64,000 nt of DNA from Catenaria anguillulae PL171 (GCA_002102555.1 MCFL01000004.1:1-64000); one strand, 5' to 3'; positions 46,073-56,821 are shown, counted from the first letter of the stretch. The notes: generated from the sequence alone by a model not told the origin. Translations and numbers: made by a program.

Positions 46073-47965
46073 CTACTGCGCGGCCACAGATACCGGCCGC
46101 TTGTGTTCACCATTGTTGGCTTCTGCCGTCGCACCCGCCACGGGCGCGCTCAACGGGCGAAGTTGCGACACACGTGCGCCTCTGGATCGCGTCCTTGACC
46201 GGCCGCCTGCAGCGGCCCCGGACTTGGCTGCCACCACCGGTGCGGGCGATGCGTGTCGTTGCTTTGACTGTACATGGTGGACGGGTGCAGAGTAAATCCC
46301 CGCAGGTAAGACGCGCGAAAGCAGCGCGTCAACAAGCGACGCGGTATCCTCAACAAGGCTCGTGGATCCGCCTGCATCCTCTGGTGCGGCCGAAGTCGCA
46401 GGCGCCGGTGCTTCGGCAGCCAGTTCGTCGTTGGCAGGTACGCTTCCCCGGCGCCTGCGCCTGGATTCGCCCAATGGAAGCACCGGCGTTGGCGGAGGTG
46501 CCTCAATGGCGTGTCGGATGACTTGTTTTGGGACAAGCGTCAGCACCCACCACGTGGCGCGAATCATGGTGATCCAGGCAGCGAGTGGCAGCACAATACA
46601 TGCGACGATCCAGCGTAGCCATCCGAGGAGCAGCCAGGTGGCCCAAGTGCGGATCGGAGGGGGTGCGGGAAGGTAGGCGGAAACGTGCATGCTTGGGCGT
46701 GGGAGGTGAGCCGACAGCCAAGAGCTTGGCGAGCCGAGCAGCGAGGTGAGGATCGAAAAGGACGAGGACGGGCGAGGAGAGAGGGACGAAGAAGAATGGT
46801 GCGCCTGAGGCGGGGATGAGGCGGCCTGCAGAGCAGCGTCCAGGTGTTTGAGGTGCAGCGCAAGCTGGGAGCGCAGAGCGGCCAAGTGAGTATGAACGGA
46901 TTTGAATGAGGGCGAATTGTCGGTCCACGACGATGGGTGTGACGGAATGGAATTTGGGTCAAAGATCTCGGAGGTGGACGGGTTCAAGTGCGGAAGCCAT
47001 GTCGCGGGAATGGTATCTGAATTTGACAAGCCATCCGAGAAACGAGCGGCTCGATGAACGTGTGTGTGCACACGAGGATGCGAGTGAGGATGGGCATGTT
47101 GGTGATGATGCTGCTGCTGATGCGCCCGGCTCGAATTCGAATACGTTTCCGCGGTTGCATGGGGAACAGCCGCTGCAGGACTAACGTTCCTCGTTAAGCT
47201 CTCGCGCGCTCCCGCAACACCGTCACTCGACACCGCATCCAGTGACTGCGAAGATGCAGCCGCACGCGCCGCCGACGCGGCTAAATGCAGCAGTGGCCGA
47301 ATCGACGCGGCCAGCGCAAACGGCACTGGGTCAAGCAACTCGAGCGGAATCCACCAAGCGTCGCGAAGTCGTGACTTGACAGCCAGCAAGAGTGCGGACC
47401 CGATGATTGGAGAAGCAAGCGCCATGGCAAACGCGCCACGGGCCAGCCAGCGAGCAGGGCCATCGGGCGGATGAAGCGTGAACGTTGCATGAATGGTGCA
47501 CGATGCGGCAGCGCTGGTTGATGACGCGGACGCGGAGCGGCTGGTGGCTGGCTGTTGCTTGGTATTGGGCGTTGTTGGGTTACTCAGGCCATGGAAGCCT
47601 GAACCTGTTGAAGAAGACTCGAGGAGGGCGAGAGCATCTGCCCGACGAGCAGCAACTTGGTACAGGTCCCAGGGCACCTGGACGATCAAGTACAGATAGA
47701 CACCAGCGAGGGCGATCAGCACGGCGTGTGCAACGTGCGGGACAAGAGCTGCAAGAGCGGGCGAGGTGGAGCGGCCGACGGCTGACAGAACGGGGGGTGC
47801 CAGAGCCACAAAGACGGCCACGCTAGGGTGGACCAGAGCGCGTAACAGCATGTAGCTTGATGATGCAGAGGATGGCGATTGGTGGAGATGAGGTGGAGCG
47901 GCGTGCAACGGCGATATTGGGTGCCGCGCATGTGAATCTTGTTGCGGCGGCAGCGTTGATGACAT
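46073..47965 (-). CDS. hypothetical multi-pass membrane protein with His-rich loop
   Basis: Single-exon frame of 630 residues with ATG at 47965 (MSSTLPPQQDSHARH). Two helices near the N-terminus (ALVHPSVAVFVALAPPVLSA; HAVLIALAGVYLYLIVQVPW) are followed by a motif DLYQVAARRADAL that looks like a conserved cytosolic helix. Another helix lies around AFAMALASPIIGSALLLAV. A low-complexity loop holds HQQQHHHQHAHPHSHPRVH, which could bind metal. A pair of C-terminal helices (WATWLLLGWLRWIVACIVL; WITMIRATWWVLTLVP) precedes a long disordered Ala/Pro/Arg tail. I recall similar PWDLY-type motifs in uncharacterised fungal membrane proteins but cannot name a family. Confidence 0.65.
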   Translation of the reverse strand: MSSTLPPQQDSHARHPISPLHAAPPHLHQSPSSASSSYMLLRALVHPSVAVFVALAPPVLSAVGRSTSPALAALVPHVAHAVLIALAGVYLYLIVQVPWDLYQVAARRADALALLESSSTGSGFHGLSNPTTPNTKQQPATSRSASASSTSAAASCTIHATFTLHPPDGPARWLARGAFAMALASPIIGSALLLAVKSRLRDAWWIPLELLDPVPFALAASIRPLLHLAASAARAAASSQSLDAVSSDGVAGARESLTRNVSPAAAVPHATAETYSNSSRAHQQQHHHQHAHPHSHPRVHTHVHRAARFSDGLSNSDTIPATWLPHLNPSTSEIFDPNSIPSHPSSWTDNSPSFKSVHTHLAALRSQLALHLKHLDAALQAASSPPQAHHSSSSLSPRPSSSFSILTSLLGSPSSWLSAHLPRPSMHVSAYLPAPPPIRTWATWLLLGWLRWIVACIVLPLAAWITMIRATWWVLTLVPKQVIRHAIEAPPPTPVLPLGESRRRRRGSVPANDELAAEAPAPATSAAPEDAGGSTSLVEDTASLVDALLSRVLPAGIYSAPVHHVQSKQRHASPAPVVAAKSGAAAGGRSRTRSRGARVSQLRPLSAPVAGATAEANNGEHKRPVSVAAQ

Positions 47966-48730
47966 GATGGAGAAGAATTCAGTGATCGAGGGGTCGAGCG
48001 TGAAGAACACGATCGGCCGAGTCCTTTGGTTGCTGATGGTGATCAGTCGGACAGGCGGTGGGTAATCGGGGCAATCGAGACGATCGGGCAACGAGGTAGC
48101 GCATGTGCCTCGCCGCGCCGGGCGTCGGTGAAGAGAGGTATGGTATGGATGGGATGCCCTGCAGGTCAATGCGTATTGGCCGTTGTAAGACGAGAGAAAT
48201 GCTCAAAGTGACATTGATCGGTAAAGCAACACACTGGAAACGCAAAGGTGGCCGTGACTGCCTGGCCTCTCGCTCGGCCTGAAGTCTCAAGTTGTTGACC
48301 AAGCACAGCACACGAGCGCCTTCCTTCATTTTCACCGGTAAAGTATTTATATGACAGCCCGCGCATGCACAATGCACGGCCAGCGGCAGTGTTCCTCGCC
48401 GCGAGTGTCACCCATGCTCGTTATTGTATAGCCACGCAGTCAAAGTATTTCAACAACAGCCGCGAACCGACGAAACCGCGAACCGACGAAACCGTGAACC
48501 AACGAAACCGCGGATCGCGGCCTGCGGCATTATCTCCGACAGAGTGTTCAACTCATCACTTATTTATTACCAAGCTCTGGCCTCGTATCATTGGATGCGA
48601 AAGAACAGGACTTTCAGATATCGTATAAGATGTGTGATGACAATAGCACGATACATAATGAGCATGGTCTCGTCTCTGATACAAGATCCTCGATCACAGC
48701 GGCGACGAGCAAGCAGCGAATCACCTCTTC
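47966..48730. other. intergenic between membrane protein and NUP2 genes
   Basis: The 3' part should hold the NUP2 3' UTR and the 5' part the promoter of the membrane protein gene. CATATAAATAC on the minus strand near 48345-48355 is TATA-like but 380 bp from the ATG. A 16-bp tandem repeat is listed separately. Confidence 0.45.
48461..48508. repeat. 16-bp tandem repeat, three copies
   Basis: CGCGAACCGACGAAAC occurs twice exactly and a third time with two changes (CGTGAACCAACGAAAC). A fourth copy begins but is cut short. Confidence 0.85.
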
Positions 48731-50657
48731 CTACTGGCTCTGCTCCTTGCACTCCTTGACCTTGTCGACAAACTCGATTGCCTTTTCGCCACTCCCGCCA
48801 TCTTCATCCACGCTCAAAAACAACATCATGGGCTTGCCCTTGTACTTGTCGGGATCAGCGCCAAACACAGCCACCCTGGCATGCGACTTCTTGCCCACCT
48901 TGACCGCCATGGCCGTCACCACACTCAACAGGGTGTTCGCCACAACGCCATCCACGGTGGTGCCCGTGCGAATAAACAACCTGTGCTTGCCCGGACTCGC
49001 CTCGTTGCGGATCAAGGACACGGTGCCGACACCCTTGACGGGCCACTCGGACGGGCGCGTCTTTGCCGGATCTTGATCGGGCTGGCACACGCGCACGCGA
49101 AACTTGTGTTCAAAGTACATGGATTCGCCGTCGAGCAAGGCAGATGATTCGACAGCGGCTGGACCCGTGGGTGCCGGAGGCGGCGCGTCATCGTCGTCCT
49201 CGGGACCGCCTTGGACATCACCAGCGGTGGTCGCGTCGCCGGTTGAGGTAGCTGTGCCAGTGGGAGTGGAACCAAACGCTGGGAAGCTTGAGGCGCCGCC
49301 AAAGGTGAATGCGCCTGGCGCGGGGGCAGCCGTTGATGGGTTGGTGCCAAATGCGGGGAACGATGAGGTGGTGCCGGAAGAGCTACTGCTGGCAGATCCA
49401 AACGTAAATGGCTTTGGAGCAGCGGCAGACGTGGACATGGACGTGGCCGAGTTGGTCGCTGGCGTCGAGCCAAAGGAAAACATGGGTGTGGTCGTAGCGG
49501 CGGTGGTCGCTGAAGGCGCAGCAGACGATGTGGGGGCGCCAAAGACAAATGGAGCCGACGGAGCAGAATTATTCGACGCAGCTGCAACGGGCTTTCCTCC
49601 AAATGCAAAGCCTTGCGCTGGCGCAGAGGGAATCGCCGGCGGGCTAGTTGAAGAAGACGACTTCGTCGGCGACTTGGGCTTTGGCAACGTAGCTGCTACC
49701 AATGCAGCACCAAACGCCGGTGGTGGCGGGGGCGGCGGACTCGGCACGGTGGCCTTTGGTGCAGGCGCAGGTGCAGGTTTTGCGGGCGGAGAGGGAGGCT
49801 TGGCAGCCGCAGACGGAGTTCCGGATCCGCCTTTGATCTCCTTGGCGTACTCAATGTACTTTTGATACACAATGGTCAAGTCGGCACACGGATCATTGCC
49901 GCAAACGCTTGAGACATGTTCGTAAAGATCTTCGTTGAGTTTGCGCATTTTGCTGTGTTGATCGTCCGTCGAATTGCCCGTGCTCACCGTCGATGGCGGT
50001 GGGGTACGAGAGTCGCCGCTGGAGGGAGCATTAGAGGAAGTAGAGGTGGCGAAATTGAACGCGGCAGGGTTGGGTGAGGGTTTAGGAGGGCCAGAGGCAG
50101 AAGGCGACTTGCCAAGCGACTCCTTGATGATGTCTGCCGACGTCTGGAATGTGTTGCCTGCAGCACCGGAAGGTTTGGGACCTGTAGAGTTGAGGCAAAA
50201 GGTGTCGTGAGAACATCAGAAAGCAAATGAAAAGGCGTGGAGAAGTGACTGTACCGCCAAACTCAAAGGCAGACGCTTGAGCGGTGGACGAAGACGCACC
50301 AAATCCAGAGCTGATGCCGGTCGAAAACGATGCCGGTGCCGACCCCATGGCCATGTGGAACGACGGGACGTTAGAGACACTTGTCCCAAATGCGAACGCA
50401 GGCGCCGATGCAAAGCCAGATGCAAGTGGTGTGGGAGCAGCAGGACCAGCTGGGCCGCTGGCGGCAGTGCCGTTGCTGCTGGTTGCACCGGAAGTGCCTC
50501 TGCGGACAAACTTTCGGCGGTGCTGCTGCGAAGCGGAGGGGGCGGTGGCTACGGGTGCCAGTGCTTGGTTGTCGTCGCCTTCAGATGAGTCGTTGCCATC
50601 GCCATCACGATCCCGGTCGGAGCGATGGTGGTCTTGATCGTTCTTGCGCTTGGGCAT
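48731..50657 (-). CDS. NUP2: nucleoporin NUP2/Nup50, FG repeats and Ran-binding domain
   Basis: Nup2/Nup50 is a mobile basket nucleoporin that binds importin alpha and Ran. Two exons, 50657-50255 and 50181-48731, join in phase to give 617 residues. The N-terminus (MPKRKNDQDHHRSDRDRDGD, then RRKFVRRG) is a basic motif like the importin-alpha-binding head of the family. FG-type repeats follow (FAFGTS, FEFGG, FNFATS, FAFGG, FVFGA, FSFGS, FTFGS) with Ala/Pro/Ser spacers. A helical segment (RKLNEDLYEHVSSVCGNDPC) lies between. A RanBP1-type domain closes the protein at about 483-612 (YFEHKFRVRVCQPD, WPVKGVGTVSLIRNE, HRLFIRTGTTVDGV). The lone intron lies inside the FG region after a Gly codon base. 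The gene is intact. Confidence 0.88.
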
Positions 50658-51489
50658 GGTGTTGATTGGCTTGAAGCGCGCGGAAAGCTTCTCTGTCAAG
50701 TGCGCAAGCTGGCGGTACCGGTCGGGAGGTACAGCAGACGGTGGGCAGGCTGAGGTTCGTTGATTATCAACATCTAGTATCAGAGAATTCACAGATCGGC
50801 ACCACCTTGGCATTCGGTCCGCCGATCTACCAGACACCATGGGTACATCAATGTCTCACGGTCTCACAGCAGGCCGCACAGCAGGTCTCACAGCCAAGCC
50901 CGAGCGCGAGCCTGATCGCTCATCTTGTCAGTCGAGAGCCACCAAGAGCCACCATCGATGTCGCTTTGCAGAAAGGGCCTGGCCAACAATCCACTGACAT
51001 GAGCCATGCTCTCTTTACGGTTAGGCACAGTGTTGATCATGTGCTTGAGGCACTCAACTTCGCCATCGCATCTCATGACCGCAGCGGAAATGCAGCCGCA
51101 CAGTTCTGAGGCTTTTCGCGACCGAAATCACTGCCAACTATCCAAATCCTGTGGGCTGATGAACACGCTTGCCACAATCTCATGAACGACAGAATATGTT
51201 GCTCATTTTTATGCTCCTGCTGCGGATTCTGCACGGCTTCTTGCGGTTCCCAAATTTTCCGGACACACGCACTCGTGGTACGGCCATGCTGGCACCTCTG
51301 CTTGTAAACTTGGTGGCCTCGCGAGTGTCCACGGGATACTGGATGACATTTAATCTGAGTCGAAGGTACAAAAGGTGAGGGAATCCCCTCACACATTCCT
51401 CAAGAACTAGTTCCTCATCCCATCCACTTCGAGCCGGCACTCAACACACCAAACCTCACTTCCCTTCAATCACCACTTCTTCACCCACA
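50658..51489. other. divergent intergenic region
   Basis: About 0.8 kb holding the promoters of NUP2 and of histidine-rich gene 2. TACAAAAGG at about 51367-51375, 120 bp before the ATG at 51490, is the best TATA-like candidate for the latter. Otherwise only overlapping short ORFs. Confidence 0.45.
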
Positions 51490-52705
51490 ATGACTTTTGG
51501 CAAGATCCTCATCCCCGGCGGCGGTTCGTACGGCAACGGCCACCATCAAGGTTCCCACGGTCATGGTCATAGTGGTCATGGTCACGGTCATGGTACTTGC
51601 ATTTTCTCGTCGTTCATGCTTTCGTTTCCGACCCAAGAATGTCTCACTTATACACCCAATCCCGTCTTTCAGGCCATGGTCACAGTCATGGTCATCAGGG
51701 CGGTGCTCACAAGCACAACGATTACAGCTCGGGACACAACCATGGTGGGCACGGCAATGGTATTGTTGCATCGACATTCATCTCGAACTGTCCTTTCTTG
51801 TTTTGTCTGACGCATTGACTATCCTAGGCCACCACAAGCACGATAACTCCCATCATCAGCACCACCAACACCACCAACACAACGATCATCATTCGCACGG
51901 ACATGGTCATGGCTATGGTGGCGGCGCCCACAAAAACCAAGACTATAGCTCGGGCCACCACAATGGCGGTCACGGAAATGGCCATCACAAACACGAGCAC
52001 TCGCAGCATCACCAACATCACAATGACCATTCCCACGGCCATGGTCATGGCCATGGTCATGGCGGCCACAACCATCACCATTCGCACGGCAACGGGCACC
52101 ACAAGCACGATAACTCGTCGCACCACCAGCATCACGATTACTCTTCGGGAGGCAACGGCGCCCACAAGAACCAAGACTATGGCTCGGGCCACCACAATGG
52201 CGGTCATGGAAACGGCCATCACAAGCACGAACATTCGCAGCATCATCAGCATCACAACAACAATGACTATTCCCACGGCCACGGCCATGGTCACGGCCAC
52301 GGCCATGGTCACGGCCACAACCATCACCATTCGCACGGCAACGGGCACCACAAGCACGATAACTCTTCGCACCATCAACACCACGATTACTCGTCCGGCG
52401 GACACCGTGACAACTCGCACCAGCATCAGCAACACCAATACCAGCAGCAGCACCAGGACTACTCGTCTTCGCACGGCGGCTCGTACGGCGGCAAGCACCA
52501 GCAGGACCAGTTGCAGTCGGCGCTCAACGGCAACGGCCAAGACGCCTTCAACGGTGGTGGCGACTTCAGCATCATGCCCATTCACATGCCCGGTGACGAT
52601 GCCTTGCAGTCGGCCCTTCACTCGTCCACGACCACGACATACCATGGTGCCGAGCAGCAAGCGGCCGATGTGACCATCGCTGTAGGCGGTAATGGGCTTT
52701 GCTAA
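51490..52705 (+). CDS. histidine/glycine-rich protein 2
   Basis: Three exons, 51490-51592, 51673-51759 and 51828-52705, give 355 residues. The head (MTFGKILIPGGGSYGNGHHQ) leads to His-Gly tracts, then long modules that recur at least twice: KNQDYSSGHHNGGHGNGHHK, HEHSQHHQHHND, SHGHGHGHGHGGHNHHHS and KHDNSSHHQHHDYSSGG. A Gln-rich stretch and a His-poor C-terminal domain (DQLQSALNGNGQDAFNGGGD, DDALQSALHSS) end the protein. Histidine is about one third of residues, suggesting a metal reservoir, a buffering role or a condensate-forming protein; all inferred. Both introns split a Gly codon after its first base and have similar sites to those of the gene at 27351. Exon 3 contains an internal duplication. 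Confidence 0.83.
51560..52330 (+). repeat. coding repeats in histidine-rich gene 2
   Basis: Arrays of CATGGTCACGG and GGCCATGGTCA units, plus a longer duplicated module of about 230 bp (first copy from about 51927, second from about 52168) encoding the KNQDY to HHDYSSGG segment. The second copy has a longer His-Gly tract. The minus strand is also open through the region, an effect of the biased codons. Confidence 0.75.
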
Positions 52706-53780
52706 GTTGATGTGATCAGGAGGATTGGATTGTGGCGAGTGCCCGAGGTGAAATTGTCTTGCTGGTCAAGAGCGATTCCGGTGCCTTGTGATTCATTATA
52801 ACGTTAAGGTCAATAAATGCTTATTCTCGGCGTTCGCTCGAAATTGTCTTTTCTGCGATTCCCGATCGTTTTGTGGCTGTGATCATCATGTCTCAAACAC
52901 GGGCCCCGTCTGTCTCACGAGAGATCCACCCTACCTGCTGCAGAGGACAGAACGAGCGAAAAACGAGTGAATCCGTCAAAGGATGAAAGCGGAAGACCCA
53001 TCCCAAGTTAGCAGACCCTGGGAGGTTAACACGTTGAGGCCGTTGTGCCGTGACGTAGCTCTCACCAGTACAGTGCTCATGGAATCGGGACAGGAGGCTG
53101 GCAGAGTGCGCATGGAAGACGGACCTGCACAGTGTGTGCGAGTACTTGTATGAGCTCTTCGTTTTCGTCCTAGGTTTGTCGCTGGCTGGCGCCGGCGGAT
53201 CAAGGCTTTTGGGCAAATCGGTCAGCCGTGTGATGCAAAGAAATGGTCCGCTCATCCCCAACACGACCAAGGAGCATCTGGTGGACTGCTTCCCTATCGC
53301 GAACAATATCGCAGCGCAACACGTGCGGACGTGGCGCATGAACTGGAACTCCCTCCCCAGAACGGGCCGCTCAAAAATGCGCTACTGCTGTCGGAGCATT
53401 GCTCGTGATGAATGGAATGGAACAGTGATGGCGCAAGGGATTCGCAGCGGAAGGAGACCCCATAACGGGCAATGGCTCGGTCGCTGGACAACTTCGGATC
53501 CAGCGAGTTTCCGAATGCGTCGTCCCATTATCCAAGGACGACCCAAAGTGGTTCAAAAGCCGTGGATTCCCCAACAGCTGTCAATGCCCCACTTCACCAA
53601 CTTCCATGTATGTATGATCCAGCTGCAGCTGCGTGAATGTGAACTCGTACCATAAAAATCCGTCGAGTCTCCCTTCCAACTACTCATAAACGGCACCGTC
53701 TCCACTCTACTGGCCTTTCGGCTCCTGTGCTGCGTTCGTCCCTCGTCCATCAATTGAAATACACTTCCAAGCCGACCGCC
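52706..53780. other. intergenic, no supported gene
   Basis: About 1.1 kb. The plus ORF at 53134-53655 and the minus ORF at 52893-53339 have no recognisable domain and unconvincing composition. The end of the stretch, rich in CT, is the leader of the elongase gene. Confidence 0.45.
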
Positions 53781-55070
53781 ATGCTTCCGACCCTTCCATT
53801 GTCGTCACCCGAGTTTGTCCAGTCCCTCGCACTGTCAGGGCTCGAGCCCATCCTCCGCGACTGGCGGTATCCTTTGGGTATTGGCGCGCTTTACCTCGCC
53901 GCGGTCACTGTCATCAACCCGACCCGGGGCAAACCAACATCATCCAAGCTGTCCGGCCCGCTCTTTACCGCCGCCGTCTTTTTGCACAATTTGTCGCTGT
54001 GCATCTTTTCGGCGTGGGTGTTCCTGGGAACCGCGCCAATCTACGCACGGAACCTCTTCCGTGAACCCTCCATTGAGACGGTACGTGCAATCATTCCTCA
54101 CGGCCGGTCGATGCTTTCCCAGCCATCTAACGAGGGACTCGATGACGCTCCATGATGTAGTGGTGCGATGTCAACGGCAGCTTTTGGGTTCGTTCTTTTT
54201 CTCACAGGAATGAACATCGCCGCGAGCGCGCACTGGACTGACCTGGCAAGTTGTACGTTTGTAAGGCTGAATCGCTCGGATATTTCACCTGGGTGTTCTA
54301 CCTGAGCAAGTACTGGGAAATTCTCGGTACGTGCCAAACTCGTTCCATTCCAGCTGTAATGTCTCGCCCCATGTGCCCTCACTCACGCGCACGTTTGGCA
54401 TGCGCACATCTGCTTGCGATTCCCAGATACTGTTGTGTTGCTGGCCAAGGGGAAGAAGAGCTCGCTACTTCAAAGCTATCATCATTTTGGCGCCATTGTG
54501 TGGTGCGTATCACTTTGTCTTACGACAGTCTTGCTCTCGAACAGTCATTTGACCAACAAAATGGACTCGTGTCCTTTCAGCATGCACATCAACTTTTACA
54601 CCTCGTCCACTGCCGTGACATTCTTTGTCCTCTTCAACAGCTTCATTCATACGCTCATGGTACGCTCTGCTTTTCCCCAAATCCATGGCAAGTCTGCTGC
54701 CATCTCACCACATGCCCTGAATTACACACAGTATGCGTACTTTTCGCTCATGACCATCGGCATTCGCCCGCCAGGCAAAAAATACCTGACGCGCATGCAA
54801 ATCTCGCAATTCCTCGTGGGCATGACGTCTGCGCTATCGTTCCTCGTCTTTGAGGCTATGAAGCCCGGATCGTGCTTGCGTGACCCAAAGTGGAACCGCC
54901 GTGCAATTCTCGTCAATGTCGCGTACTTGATTCCGCTCACGTACCTGTTTGTGGACTTTTTCGTGCGGACGTACTACGGCCGTGCAACCAGTCAGCAGCC
55001 CAAGAAGACAGTGTCGGGTTCTACCAAGTCGCGCAAGTCGGTTGGTGTGGAGCATCTCAAGGAGGAGTAA
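53781..55070 (+). CDS. ELO family fatty acid elongase with LQxxHH box
   Basis: ELO enzymes perform the condensing step of fatty acid elongation in the ER. Six exons fit: 53781-54080, 54161-54187, 54251-54326, 54427-54502, 54581-54659 and 54732-55070; 298 residues, the usual size. Conserved parts: ETWCDVNGSFW, YFTWVFYLSKYWEILDTVVL with KGKKSS, the catalytic box LLQSYHHFGAIV, then NSFIHTLMYAYF and PGKKYLTRMQISQFLVG. The first His of the common HxxHH box is Gln (LQSYHH), followed by FGA. I recall the same LQxFHHFGA pattern in the Isochrysis delta-9 PUFA elongase IgASE1. With the last two introns removed, the spacing from HH to NSFIH is 24 residues, which fits that type. The C-terminus is basic and ends KEE; a KxKxx-type ER signal is plausible. 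The 63-bp second intron has an ideal CTGAC branch. Confidence 0.9.
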
Positions 55071-55398
55071 TATGGGATCATGGTTGGTGGATTAGCTGTG
55101 TGTGTAATTTATGTCGTCTAGCACCCAATTGCATATATTTTTGCTGCGTACTTTTGTGCATCTCATTTCTTTTTTCCAATCCAAGTCAAAAATTCAAACG
55201 AAGCGAGTGAGCGACCTGACCTGAACGTGTATCGCGGTCGACCTGACAATCCGTCGTCTGTCAGAAAATAATAGAAAACCAATCATTGTCAACACTTGGG
55301 CGCATTCGGCGAATCATTCGCTTGCCTTCCGCGGTCGGCTGCCCGGACGTCGACCCACGTCGACCAATCTCAAACTCCACCATGGCCAATGGCCAACA

Positions 55399-56332
55399 TT
55401 GCATCGTCGTGCGCTCGGCCCCTTCGCTCGGCTGTCCAAGCACCGCGTCGCCCAAGCCCACCGCGACCCGGTCATTGACCTGGTTCAGAGCGTCGAGCTC
55501 CCCCGGTTTACGGAAAAAGATTGGAACGTATGGATCGCGACCGAGAAAACAGAGCCTAACCAAGCAGTTTCCGGACAAGTGCTGATCTTGACCACCTAGC
55601 GGCATTGGCCGACCTGCACTCATACCCTTGGCTCTCTCTCTCTAATGGTTGCATGGCTGGCATCATGTTTGGCGTGCGCGACCCATACTCGCCCACGTTT
55701 GCGGCCACAATGGCTGTGTCGACCAACGCCCGTCCCGATATTGTGGCGTCGATGGACGCGTCAAGGGTGCTCGAGTGGATGCGCAAGGATGTGGTGCACA
55801 AGTTCGTGTGGAAGGAGGACGACTTGCCGTTGAGCGGACATTTCGTCTCGTGTCTGTTTGACTGGGTTGAGGAGCATGGCCGCGACACCGTTTATCCAAT
55901 CACGCAGTGACGTGTATTGGTATCCCAACCGGTACTGCTTGCTCGCGGCCATACAGCCCGCCGACCGTGTCCGCGCCAAGCTCCCGAAGCAGCCGCGTGC
56001 AACTCACAAGATCACGGCGGCCGGCATCGATCACGGCCAGTCATCCAGCTCTTGAGCAAACTTGCGCGACTATTGCGGGCGTCCTGCGCGGCAAACCCAC
56101 GTCATCCCAAACAGCTCAGAGTGCGCCACGCTCGCGGCGCAGTCGGTATAGCTCATCCTCGTCCGCACTCAGCGACGAGTCGTTTGCAGCGCTCGTGGCG
56201 GCGGGCAGGTTGCGCTCGCGCACAGTATCGGCGTACCTGCGTGAGCCAATTGCGCAAGCCCGAGAGGCGGGAGGGGAAGCACACGGCCAGTTGGGCGCGG
56301 AGCGAGTTGGCTGGTGGGATCGCAGGCGGTGA
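55399..56332 (+). CDS. fragmentary hypothetical gene in three frames
   Basis: Protein-like text runs along the plus strand but changes frame. Around 55430-55580 it reads VIDLVQSVELPRFTEKDWNV and ATEKTEPNQAVSGQ. From 55605 to 55905 it reads MFGVRDPYSPTFAATMAVST, then MDASRVLEWMRKDVVHKF and FDWVEEHGRDTVYPI. From 55910 to 56050 it reads DVYWYPNRYCLLAAIQPADR and THKITAAGIDHG. From about 56050 it reads SALSDESFAALVAAGRLRSR. No introns fit at the joins. The minus strand also has open coding-like text, so strand is not fully certain. I recognise no domain. It may be a broken gene or an intact one with sequence indels. Confidence 0.35.
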
Positions 56333-56821
56333 TGAGGGCAGAGGCCAGCAATATGGCGGACCTAGGGAGTGTACAAGATGCGTGTCAGGTGTAAGTGGTG
56401 CTCTGGAGTGCGTTTTGTGTCAAGATCTCTTTTGTTCTGTTTCATTTCAGTTCCTTCGTCCAGTTCTCAGCATATGTTTCCAGTTCCAGTTTCCAACTTT
56501 CTGCGTTGCTTTATCTCCACAAATTGATGTGGCATTTGTTTTATCCCATCTCTTGAATGAAGACGAAAAGAACATTTGATTTCTCAACACTACATAAACA
56601 TTTACTTGATTTGGTCAAGCTGGCAATGGGAGGGAGCACACTGATTACTCCACGATCCGATGTTCACTTGGCCATGGCGGCAGTGATTGAAGTGACATGG
56701 ACGTTTCCCACAACCCACTCGTTGAGGTGAACGTCTTGTCGTTTGTACTGCATGGCATCCGACACACTTTACACAGCCAGCAATTCAATTTCACTCCTTC
56801 TGACGTCAATCAGCCCCCGCC
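56333..56821. other. intergenic, promoter region of WD40 gene
   Basis: T-rich between 56420 and 56560 on the plus strand. No gene is supported. The ATG of the WD40 gene follows a CCCGCC leader. Confidence 0.5.

Noticed and set aside
49104-49865. Plus-strand ORF of 253 codons opposite NUP2
   Set aside because: Ala/Gly/Val/Asp-rich mirror of FG-repeat coding sequence; NUP2 has a RanBD and consistent intron.
51824-52660. Minus-strand ORF of 278 codons, very rich in Val and Met, opposite histidine-rich gene 2
   Set aside because: Same cause: His codons CAC/CAT read as GTG/ATG on the other strand.
53134-53655. Plus-strand ORF of 173 codons between His-rich gene 2 and the elongase
   Set aside because: Alternative-start ORF with no domain, composition unlike genes here, and competing ORFs on the minus strand.
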